The notes under the pieces were generated by a model, which saw only the letters and a list, made by a program, of their open reading frames with translations, did not search any database and was not told where the DNA came from. DNA of 64,000 nt from Oscillospiraceae bacterium (lineage in GTDB: Bacteria; Bacillota; Clostridia; Oscillospirales; Acutalibacteraceae). A program made the translations under genes and the position numbers. Location: positions 124,001 through 188,000 of the forward strand of contig SVOS01000003.1 in the NCBI GenBank assembly GCA_015066245.1. Direction: 5' to 3'. Shown in pieces: positions 20,508 through 30,300 of this stretch (position 1 is the stretch's first letter; every line of letters begins with the position of its first letter).

Positions 20508-20523
20508 TAATCCATATGGATTA
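20508..20523. repeat. Perfect 16-bp palindrome between the LCP and aminotransferase genes
   Basis: TAATCCATATGGATTA is its own reverse complement. It lies 21 bases after the LCP stop and 44 bases before the aminotransferase start. It could be a regulator-binding site; it lacks a T run and is not a terminator. Confidence 0.5.
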
Positions 20524-20566
20524 TCAGTTGCTTCGGTATTTTTATTGAGGCATTAGGGGGATATAT

Positions 20567-21790
20567 ATGGGGTCTATTAATAATGTAGAGTCTTTTGAAA
20601 ACAGAATATACCTGTCATCTCCTACCATGCACGGTGAGGAACTCAAGTATATTGTTAACGCTTATGAGACCAACTGGGTGTCAACGGTGGGAGAGAACAT
20701 CGACAAAGCTGAGGAGTCCTGCAGTAAGTATGTAGGTGCTAAATATGCAGTAGGTCTTACGACAGGTACTGCAGCCCTTCATATGGCCATGAAAGCAGCA
20801 GGAGTCAAAAGAGGAGATATGGTTTTTGCCAGCGATACAACCTTCGCTGCTACCGTCAATCCTGTTTTGTACGAAGGTGGTAGCCCTGTTTTTATTGACA
20901 GTGAACGTGAAACCTGGAATATGGATCCTGACGCTCTAGAAAAAGCTTTTGAAATATTCCCTGATGTCAAGGTAGTGGTTGCCGCCAACCTTTACGGCAC
21001 ACCTCTTCAGTATGATAGAATATGCGAAATCTGCGAGAGGCATGGCGCAATACTCATAGAAGATTCTGCCGAGTCCTTGGGTGCAAGCTATAAGGGTAAG
21101 CAGACAGGTTCTTTTGGTAAATATAACGTTATTTCTTTTAACGGCAACAAAATTATCACAGGTTCATCAGGCGGTATGTTTGTTACTGACGACTTCAAAG
21201 CTGCTGAAAAAGTTCGCAAATGGTCTACTCAGAGCAGAGATAACGCACCCTGGTATCAACATAGCGAAATCGGTTACAATTATCGAATGAGCAACATAAT
21301 TGCTGGTGTTATCCGTGGACAGATGCGTTATCTAAGTGAACATATTGCTCAGAAAAAAGCTATCTACGAGAGATACAAAGAAGGATTCAAGGATCTTCCT
21401 GTAACCATGAATCCCTACATAGAGAGTGATATGGAGCCAAACTTCTGGCTCTCATGCATGTTGATTGATGAATCTGCAATGTGCAAAGAAATCAGATACG
21501 ACTCTGACTTCACTTATGAAAAAGAACCCGGAAAGTCATGTCCCGGAGAAATCCTCGGTGTTCTTTCCGATTACAATGTAGAAGCAAGACCTTTGTGGAA
21601 GCCAATGCACGTTCAGCCTATCTTTAAAAAGAATGTTTTTATTACTGCTGATGGCATTAGTAATGGCGAAAGCAAAGAAAGCGTAGGTTGCGATATTTTC
21701 AGACGCGGTCTTTGTTTGCCAAGTGACATTAAAATGACTGAGGAAGAGCAGGATATAATTATCCAGCTTATCAAATCTTGCTTCGAGTAA
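20567..21790 (+). CDS. DegT/DnrJ/EryC1 aminotransferase (PglE-like)
   Basis: A 407-residue PLP-dependent sugar aminotransferase: TTGTAALHMAM near residue 66, EDSAESLGASYKGKQTGSFG near 165, and the PLP-lysine motif SFNGNKIITGSSGG near 187. The PglE/LegC-type NGNKI sequence fits enzymes that aminate UDP-4-keto-6-deoxy-GlcNAc. It is followed by PglC-like and PglD-like genes, which together suggest a bacillosamine-type diamino sugar. The 4,6-dehydratase (PglF) needed to supply the substrate is not in this window. AGGGGG lies about 7 bases before the ATG. Confidence 0.85.
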   Translation: MGSINNVESFENRIYLSSPTMHGEELKYIVNAYETNWVSTVGENIDKAEESCSKYVGAKYAVGLTTGTAALHMAMKAAGVKRGDMVFASDTTFAATVNPVLYEGGSPVFIDSERETWNMDPDALEKAFEIFPDVKVVVAANLYGTPLQYDRICEICERHGAILIEDSAESLGASYKGKQTGSFGKYNVISFNGNKIITGSSGGMFVTDDFKAAEKVRKWSTQSRDNAPWYQHSEIGYNYRMSNIIAGVIRGQMRYLSEHIAQKKAIYERYKEGFKDLPVTMNPYIESDMEPNFWLSCMLIDESAMCKEIRYDSDFTYEKEPGKSCPGEILGVLSDYNVEARPLWKPMHVQPIFKKNVFITADGISNGESKESVGCDIFRRGLCLPSDIKMTEEEQDIIIQLIKSCFE

Positions 21791-21815
21791 ACTTATACAC
21801 AGATGGGCGTTTTAT

Positions 21816-22481
21816 ATGGAAAAGGGTAAAGTAGGCATTTATGCTGCTTTTGTAAAAAGAATATTGGATTTTTCTCTGTCGTTATTGGCGATGATTATAC
21901 TTTCACCGATTTATATTATTCTTATAGTAGTCGGTGCGATTGCTATGAAAGGTAATCCCTTTTTCGTACAGAAACGTCCCGGTAAAAAAGATAAATACGG
22001 AAACGAAAAGATTTTTAGTCTTATTAAATTCCGTACTATGACCAACCAAAAGGATAAAGATGGCCATCTTCTGCCTGATGAGCAAAGACTCAATACATAC
22101 GGTAAAATTCTCAGAAAGACAAGCCTTGACGAGATTGGAGAGTTATTCAATATCATTGCAGGCCACATGTCTATTGTTGGTCCCAGACCACTTCTTGTTA
22201 AGTATCTGCCTTTGTATACGGCTGAGCAGCGCAGACGTCACAATGTTCGTCCGGGTCTTACAGGTTATGCACAGGTCAACGGCAGAAATGCCATCAGCTG
22301 GGAAGATAAATTCAAGCTTGATACTGAATATGTCGATAACATTACCTTTATAGGTGATATTAAGATTATTTTCCTCACAGTCAAAGCTGTGTTTTGTCAC
22401 ACAGGCATTTCAAGCGAAACCAGCGTAACAATGGAAGAATTCAAAGGAACACATACAGCGGAGGTTACTGAAAATGCATGA
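21816..22481 (+). CDS. PglC-like initiating phosphoglycosyl transferase
   Basis: A 221-residue monotopic phosphoglycosyl transferase: an N-terminal re-entrant hydrophobic helix (about residues 15-45), KFRTM, the catalytic Asp-Glu in SLDEIGELFN, VGPRPLL, and RPGLTGYAQVNGRN. It transfers a sugar phosphate from a UDP-sugar to undecaprenyl phosphate and so starts each repeat unit. The small single-helix form is like PglC rather than the larger WcaJ type. Given its neighbours the substrate may be UDP-diNAcBac. It overlaps the next gene by 8 bases. Confidence 0.9.
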   Translation: MEKGKVGIYAAFVKRILDFSLSLLAMIILSPIYIILIVVGAIAMKGNPFFVQKRPGKKDKYGNEKIFSLIKFRTMTNQKDKDGHLLPDEQRLNTYGKILRKTSLDEIGELFNIIAGHMSIVGPRPLLVKYLPLYTAEQRRRHNVRPGLTGYAQVNGRNAISWEDKFKLDTEYVDNITFIGDIKIIFLTVKAVFCHTGISSETSVTMEEFKGTHTAEVTENA

Positions 22482-23079
22482 TAAATTAGTAATCATCGGT
22501 GCAGGTGGTCACGGTCGGGTTTGTGCTGAGATAGCTGAGCTCTGCGGATATAAAGAAATTATTTTTTTAGACGACAATGATTCTGATGTTGTATCTGTGT
22601 CGGGCAAAACATCAGATATTCAGAATTATTTAGATGACTCTGACTTTTTTGTGGGTATCGGTAATAACGATATCCGCTTCCGCTTTTACCAGCTTATTGC
22701 AGAAAAAAGCGGAAGCTTCGCTACTTTGATTCATCCTTCGGCAGTTGTATCAAAATATGCTGTTGTTGAGGATGGATGTGCAGTAATGGGCGGTGTTGTT
22801 ATTAACACCGGCGCAAGAATAAAAAAGGGTGCAGTAATTAATACTTGTTCATCTGTTGACCATGACTGTGTTGTGGGTGACTTTGCTCACATTTCGGTGG
22901 GTGCTCATCTTGCAGGGACAGTACATGTCGGCAATCTAAGCTTTGTTGGTGCAGGTGCAACAATAATCAATAATATCAATATTCAAGGAAATTGTGTAAT
23001 AGGAGCAGGTGCAGTGGTAACCTCTGATATCGTTGAAAGCGGTGTTTATGTAGGTGTTCCTGCAAGGATATTAAAATGA
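22474..23079 (+). CDS. PglD/NeuD-type sugar O/N-acyltransferase
   Basis: A 201-residue protein: an N-terminal Rossmann-like sugar-binding domain (LVIIGAGGHGRVCAEIAELCGY) and a left-handed beta helix of hexapeptide repeats with the catalytic histidine in SSVDHDC and GAHLAG near residue 145. PglD N-acetylates UDP-4-amino sugars made by PglE, so the trio is consistent. A NeuD-like O-acetyl role is an alternative. It overlaps both neighbours by a few bases, showing coupled translation. Confidence 0.85.
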   Translation: MHDKLVIIGAGGHGRVCAEIAELCGYKEIIFLDDNDSDVVSVSGKTSDIQNYLDDSDFFVGIGNNDIRFRFYQLIAEKSGSFATLIHPSAVVSKYAVVEDGCAVMGGVVINTGARIKKGAVINTCSSVDHDCVVGDFAHISVGAHLAGTVHVGNLSFVGAGATIINNINIQGNCVIGAGAVVTSDIVESGVYVGVPARILK

Positions 23080-24278
23080 ATATTTTGTTTCTTACATTAC
23101 TTGATTTTTCATCTTTTTCTGATAGAAATATATACTGCGATTTACTTCGCGAGTTCATCAGAAATGGTCATGATGTTTATTGTGTTTCTCCTACAGAACG
23201 ACGTTACGATATACCTACACATCTGGAGGAAGAAAACCATCTGTTAAAACTTAAAATTGGTAATACACAAAAGACAAATCTCTTTGAAAAAGGTATTTCA
23301 ACAATCAGAATTGAGACACAGTTCATTAATGCCATCAAAGAGTATTTTTCACATATCAAGTTTGATCTTGTCCTTTATTCTACTCCTCCCATAACTTTAT
23401 GTAAGGCAGTAGATTTCGTCAAAAAGCGTGATAATGCCAAGTCGTATCTTCTTCTTAAGGATATTTTTCCTCAGAATGCTGTTGACCTGGGATTAATGAA
23501 AAAACACGGCTTAAAAGGCTTTATTTATAATTATTTTAGAAGAAAAGAGAAGAAACTCTACGCAGTTTCCGATTATATCGGATGCATGTCCGAAGCAAAT
23601 GTAAGATATCTTCTCAGACATAATCATTCGGTTGATACCGAATGTGTTCAGATAGCTCCAAATTCTATCGAAGTTCAGGATTTACGTCTTAGTTCTGAAA
23701 AACGAAAGGAAATGCGAAAACTCTACGGCATACCTGCGGACAAAAAGGTGTTTGTATATGGCGGTAACTTAGGTAAACCCCAGGGAATCCCCTTTATTAT
23801 CGACTGTATCCGAATGGCAAAAGAAGTACCTGAGGCTTATTTTCTTATTGTAGGCGAAGGTACCGAGTACGATAAACTTGTCAAGTTTGTTAAGAGCGAA
23901 AACCCCTCTAACCTTAAACTTATGAAGATTTTACCTAAAGAATATTACGACAGTATGATAGCTGCTTGTGATGTAGGTATGATTTTTCTCGATAATCGCT
24001 TTTCCATACCCAATTTCCCATCCAGACTTCTTTCTTATATGCAGGCATCTATTCCGGTACTTGCTTGCACCGACAGCAATACCGATATCGGTGATGTTAT
24101 TTCCAAGGGTGGTTTTGGTTGGAGTATGGTAAGCGAGAGCCCATCTGAGTTTATCAAGCTGCTGAAGTCAGTTTTATCTGAGGACTTGGTTACGATGGGC
24201 GACAGGGGATTTGATTTTCTCAACAAAAACTATTCTGTCCAGGTTGTTTATAAAGTTATTATGAGTAACTTTATTTAA
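23076..24278 (+). CDS. Family 4 glycosyltransferase (WbuB-like)
   Basis: A 400-residue GT-B fold transferase. The C-terminal nucleotide-sugar half shows KKVFVYGGNLGKPQGIPFIIDCI and ILPKEYYDSMIAACDVGMIFLDN, with the FPSRLLSYMQASIPVLA block replacing the classical EX7E region. The start region resembles WbuB/PglA-type enzymes, which add the second sugar to a lipid-linked intermediate. It overlaps the acyltransferase gene by 4 bases (ATGA), so it belongs to the initiation cassette. Sugar specificity cannot be read. Confidence 0.85.
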   Translation: MNILFLTLLDFSSFSDRNIYCDLLREFIRNGHDVYCVSPTERRYDIPTHLEEENHLLKLKIGNTQKTNLFEKGISTIRIETQFINAIKEYFSHIKFDLVLYSTPPITLCKAVDFVKKRDNAKSYLLLKDIFPQNAVDLGLMKKHGLKGFIYNYFRRKEKKLYAVSDYIGCMSEANVRYLLRHNHSVDTECVQIAPNSIEVQDLRLSSEKRKEMRKLYGIPADKKVFVYGGNLGKPQGIPFIIDCIRMAKEVPEAYFLIVGEGTEYDKLVKFVKSENPSNLKLMKILPKEYYDSMIAACDVGMIFLDNRFSIPNFPSRLLSYMQASIPVLACTDSNTDIGDVISKGGFGWSMVSESPSEFIKLLKSVLSEDLVTMGDRGFDFLNKNYSVQVVYKVIMSNFI

Positions 24279-24331
24279 CTTATATATTTTGCCTGAGGGC
24301 GTAATATAATTTTTTAAAAGGAGTGATTTCT

Positions 24332-27300
24332 TTGAAACACAACAAGTTTCTGGCAAAAGTTCTTTGTGGACTTCTTGCAGTGATGATGCTCGTTAGTGCA
24401 CTGCCTCTGTCTTTTTCAGTAGCAGCAGCATCCGGCGACTCATTCACAAGCGCAAGTCTTGCTATTGTTACTGAAAAGAACTCTACTCTTGCTCCCGGTG
24501 TTACACAGGATGCATACACCCTGTATAACAACAAGAACGAGCAGGTTAAGATGTTCGTAACAAAAGCAGATATGAGCGTTGACACAGTGAAGCTCTACGC
24601 TTCATACAAGGACATGGATCCTACCAATTATGGTATGTCCAAGCTCACTGAGCAGGTTGCTTCCTTTAACGAAAAGGTTGCAGCAGGTGACGAATACTAT
24701 GAGGGTACTGTTGTAGCAGGTATCAATGCATCCTACTACAATATGATTAACGGTAAGCCCACAGGTACTTTCGTTATGAACGGTATCGATGTTACCACAG
24801 AGTCTGAAGGTAATGCATACGGCTATTTTGCTGTTATGAAGGACGGCTCTGTAAAGATTGGTAACAAAGGTGATTACTCTAATGATAAGGGTAACATCCA
24901 GGAAGCTATCGGTATCTACACAATGCTGATTGTTGACGGTCAGATTTGTTCTGGTCTTGATACTTCAAAGTATTATCCCCGTCAGACAATCGGTATTACT
25001 GCAGATGGCGACGTTATTCTTATGACTGCTGATGGTAACCAGGCTCCCAAGTCCATCGGTCTTACAGTGCTTGAGCAGGCTCAGGTAATGAAGGACCTCG
25101 GTTGTGTATGGGCAGGTCACCTTGATGGTGGTGGCTCCTGTACTTATGCAGCAAAGGCAGAGGGTTCCAACGATTTTGCTATTGTTAACAGCCCCTCCGA
25201 TGGTTCTGAGCGTTCCGTTTCCAACGGTTTTATCATCGCTTCTACAGTAGTAGCTGATGGTAAGTTCAAGAGTGCTTCTCTCACAACAGAAAATGAGTAT
25301 GTGACACCTAACTCTACTGTTGCAGTTTCTGCTACAGGTGTTGACTCTGCAGGCGGTCCCGCTGAGATTCCTGCTGATGTAGAGTGGCAGCTTGCTGATT
25401 CTTCTTTAGGTACAGTTGCTGACGGTGTATTCACATCTACAGGTAAAACAGGTGCAGCTGTTGTTCAGATGATTTACGGCGGTGAAGTTGTTGGCGAAAC
25501 AACTATCAATGTTGTTCATCCCGATGCAGTTGCTTTTGAGCAGGAAAATATGACTATTCCTTTCGGAAAGTCTGTTCTCTTCAATATTAGTGCTACTTAT
25601 GGTGTTAAGAATGTTGCTATCAAGCCTTCTGATTTCACCTTTACTTTTGATAATAGTGCTGTAGGTACTATGGATGGCTTCACATTTACAGCTTGTGATG
25701 AGTCTGAAGCTGTTACAAGCAGTAAGGTAGAAGCAAAATATAATGGCACAGGTATAACAGCTTTATCTAATATCAATCTTGGTAAGGGCTCCGAAGTCAT
25801 TTACGATTTTGAGGATGGTACTAACCAGAAGGTTATTATTGATGAAACTCCCGGCACAAAGTATAACTATGTATGGCCTGAAAGCACTAATTTCGTTGCT
25901 GATGCAGAAAGCGGCCACGTTCATAGCGGTAATTATGCTCTTGGTTCCGAGCTTAACTTTGGTAACTCATTAGAGTCTGGTTATATGAAGTCAAGTGTTT
26001 ATGCTACAGAAACCAGAGTTTTCAAAAATGCAGTTCGCGTAGGATGTTGGATTTATATTCCTGATGAGTTTGTTGGTCTTTGGGCTCGTTGGACACTTAG
26101 AGAAGTAACCGGTTTCAATGAAGATGGTACACCAATCTGGAATACAAAAGCTACAATCAATGGTAATAATATGGACACAGGTGCAGGTGGTACCGGTGTT
26201 GTTTATACATTTGATGAGCCCGGTTGGCATTATCTTTATGTAGATACTTCTGCATATTCTGCTGTTGGTTGGGTTGAGAATGGTGCTATGATGCAGCTCT
26301 ACATTTCTGACCGTGACGGTTCAGCATATAATTATTTAGCTGCTGAGCAGAGCAACATTCCCGGCAAATACACAGTTTATATTGATGATATCACAGTTGA
26401 CTACTCTACAGCAGTTGATGACCGTGAGGCTCCTGTATTCGGCAATATGACTTATGCAGTAGCTGGTATGCCCGATGCAGCTGTTCTTAATAATCAGACA
26501 GTTACATCCAACAAGGTTACTTTTGCTGCTACTGTTGCTGATTACACAGGCAAGTCCAACTTCACAGGTATTGATGCTTCTACAGTAAAGGCATATATCG
26601 ACGGTGTTGAAGTTGACTCTGAGTATGCTAATGGTATTGTTTCCGTTTCTGACTATGCTCTTACAAACGGCAAGCATGTTGTTAAGTTTGCAGCAGAAGA
26701 TAAAATGGGCAACTACGGCTATAAGTATGGCTATATTACTGTAAATGCAGAAGATTCTGCAAGCACAGTTAAACTTGTTGCAGCTGACCCAGATGCAGAC
26801 AGAATTCTCTTAGGTTCTATCTATAATATGAATCTTGTTGCAACAGCAATTGAAGAGGTTGATACAGTAAATGTAACAATTGACCTTGATAACAACTCTG
26901 TATGGCAGCTCGACCACATGACTCCTGCAGAAGGTTTCGATGTTTCTTACACACTTGAAACTGAAGATAATATTGCTACAATCACAGTTACAAGAACAGG
27001 TGAGAATACTCAGACAGGCGAGGCAGTTCTCGTAACTATCCCTGTACGTACATGGGAGCTCAAGACAGGTTACACTTATCCCAATGGTACAAAGCAGGGC
27101 GTACAGGCATTTACCTATGCTCAGTACAAGTCTATGGGCGAGTTCTGGAGAATGTCTGTTATCGCTAACGTTGACAAGGGTGTCCTCACAAGAGTTGACG
27201 GCACTGTTGACTCCTTCACAGGCGAGGGTGTATTCTGCGACACAGAAATGTGGGCTAATAAGGCTAACATGACTGGTACTGCAGCTGGCCTTGCTTATTT

Positions 27301-30300
27301 CAATGCATGGAACGGCGGTCATGTTCACACTGCTGAGGCAGTGGCAGATATTGCTGCTACTTGTACAACTGACGGTCTCACAGGTAAAACATTCTGTAAA
27401 GTTTGTAACTCTGTTGTAGATTGGGGTACAGTTGTTGAAGCTGGCCACGATTATGCATTTGTTGATGGTGTACTTAAGTGTACAGTTGACGGTGACTTGT
27501 TCAATGGTGTTTATACAGATGGCAAGACATACATTGACGGTGTAATAGCTAATGGCTGGACAGAAGACTTCGCTTACTACAAGGATGGCGCTAAGGTTAC
27601 AGGTGTTCAGGAAATCGACGGTTTCTACTATGACTTTGGTGAAAATGGCGTTTGTCCCAACAAAGCAAAGCTTGACGGCTTCTACTTTGACGAGGCTGAG
27701 GGTGCATATATGTACTTTACAGCTGGTCTTAAGGCAACAGGCGACGTTGCTATCTATCCCACAGTTTACTTCTTTGACGAAAACGGCTATGCAATCACAG
27801 GTGAAGTTAACGTAAACGGTTACGATTGTATCTTCGACGAGAAGGGTGCTTTCGTATCTGCTGATGATGCTTCTGTTGTTGATGCAGGTTTCGCCGGTAC
27901 AAATATCGAGTACGTTCTCCTTTCCGACGGCACACTTAAGGTTGGCGGCGAAGGCGTAATGAAGGATTACACAGCAAACGGTCTCTATCCTGCATGGGTA
28001 ATCAAGAACGATACAACCACAATCAAAGCTATCGAAATCGGCAACGGTATTACACATATCGGTAAGTTCGGTTTCTTCAAGAATGGTTATGTAAGAACTC
28101 TTACATTTGAGGAGAATTCTTCACTTAAGTCTATCGGTTGGGGCGGCTTCGGTCACTGCTGGCGTCTTGGCGAAGTAACAATTCCCGCAAGCGTAGAGGT
28201 TCTTGAGGAGTACGCATTCTACGAGTGCGGTGCTCTTACAGACGTTAAATTTGAAGAAGGCTCTAAACTTCATACTATTAAAGAGTATGCATTTATGCAC
28301 GACATCGGTCTTGAAAAGGTATTTATTCCTGATACAGTTCAGACAATGGGTGTTGGCGTATTCATTAAAGCAAAAGCAGACGTAGTTCTTCAGGTTGTTG
28401 AAAATTCTGTAGCTCACAAGTATGCTATCGCAAACAACCACAATGTAGAGCTCAGAGAGGGCTACGTTCCTCCCGTTGCTTCAGGTGATGTAACTACTAC
28501 TATCACTTGGACACTTCAGGCAGATGGTACACTTGAGATTACAGGTTCAGGTGCAATGACTAACTACACCAACTATGCACAGCAGCCCTGGGCAAACTAC
28601 CGTCATCTTATCAAGAAGGTAGTTATCTCCAAGGATATCACAGCAGTTGGTAACTATGCATTCGCATATTCTCAGAATATCGAGAGCGTAGTATTTGAAG
28701 AAGGCTCTGTACTTGAGAGCGTTGGCGTACTTGCATTTATGAATGTACCCAAGGTTACTGAGTTTATCCTTCCCGAAACAGTTACATACATCGGCTCTTA
28801 TGCTTTTGCAGACTGTTTCGCTCTTACAAATGTATATGTTCCTCAGGGTATGGAATATATCTATGCAACAGCTTTCAACAACTCAACTCTTGCAGTGCTC
28901 AACGTTTCTGAGGGTACATACGCACACGAGTTTGCAGTTGCTCAGAAATTAAACTATGAAGTTCGTGACTTCGTTTATGTTGCTATCGACGGTGGTAAGC
29001 TTAATGATACAGTAGCTTGGGAGTTCTTCGAAAACGGCGAGCTCAGAATCACAGGTGAGGGTGCAATGCCCAACTTCACAAGCCACGCACAGCAGCCCTG
29101 GAATGACTTCCGTCATAAGCTCAAGAAGATTGTTATCGGCAAGGATATCACAACAGTTGGTAACTATGCATTCTGCTATGCTCAGAACGTAACAGAAGTT
29201 GTATTTGAGGAAGGCAATGCTGCTACAAGCATCGGCGTTCTCTCATTCTTCAATGTTCCCAAGGTAGCAACTATTACACTTCCCGACACAGTAACATCTA
29301 TCAGCGCTTATGCATTCGGCGATTGCTTCGCACTTGCAGATGTATATGTTCCTCAGGGTGTAGAGTTCATCTATAACACAGCATTCACAAACTCCACTAA
29401 GGTAGTTCTTAACGTTGCTGAGGGTACATACGCTCAGGAATATGCAGAGACTTATGGTGTGAGCTACGAAGTTCGTGAGTTTATCTATGTTGCTATCGAC
29501 GGCGGTAAGCTCAACGATACTGTAAACTGGGAGTTCTTCGAAAACGGTGAGCTCAGAATTACAGGTGAGGGTGCAATGCCCAACTTCACAAGCCATGCAC
29601 AGCAGCCCTGGAACAACTTCCGTCACAAGCTCAAGAGAGTTGTAATCGGCAAGGATATCACAGCTGTTGGTAACTATGCATTCTGCTATGCTCAGAACGT
29701 TACAGAGGTTGTATTTGAGGAAGGCTCCAAGGCTACAAGCATTGGTGTGCTCTCCTTCTTCAATGTACCCAAGGTAACTGCTATTACACTTCCCGATACA
29801 GTAACATCTATCAGCGCTTATGCATTTGGTGATTGCTTCGCACTTACTGATGTATATGTTCCTCAGGGTGTAAGCTTCATCTACAACACAGCATTCACAA
29901 ACTCTAAGCTTGTAGTGCTCAACGTTGCAGAGGGCACATACGCTCAGGAATATGCAGAGACTTATGGTGTAAACTATAAGACTCGTGACTTCATTTATGT
30001 TGCAATCGACGGTGGTAAGCTCAACGATACAGTTTCATGGGAGTTCTATGAAAACGGCGAGCTCAGAATTACTGGTGAAGGTGCAATGCCCAACTTTACT
30101 TCTCACAACCAGCAGCCCTGGATGAACTTCCGTCATAAGTTCAAGAAGTTAGTTGTAGGTAAGGACATCACAGCTATCGGCAACTACACATTCGCATACT
30201 GCAATAGTATTGAATCAATCGTATTCGAGGAAGGCTCCAAGCTTACAGACATCGGCGTTCTCGCATTTATGAACAACGCTAAGGTATCTGAGATTACACT

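Noticed and set aside
26810..28057. Long minus-strand open frame (415 codons) opposite the giant surface gene
   Set aside because: It is Cys- and Asn-rich low-quality sequence created by codon bias of the sense gene, with no ribosome site and no domain.
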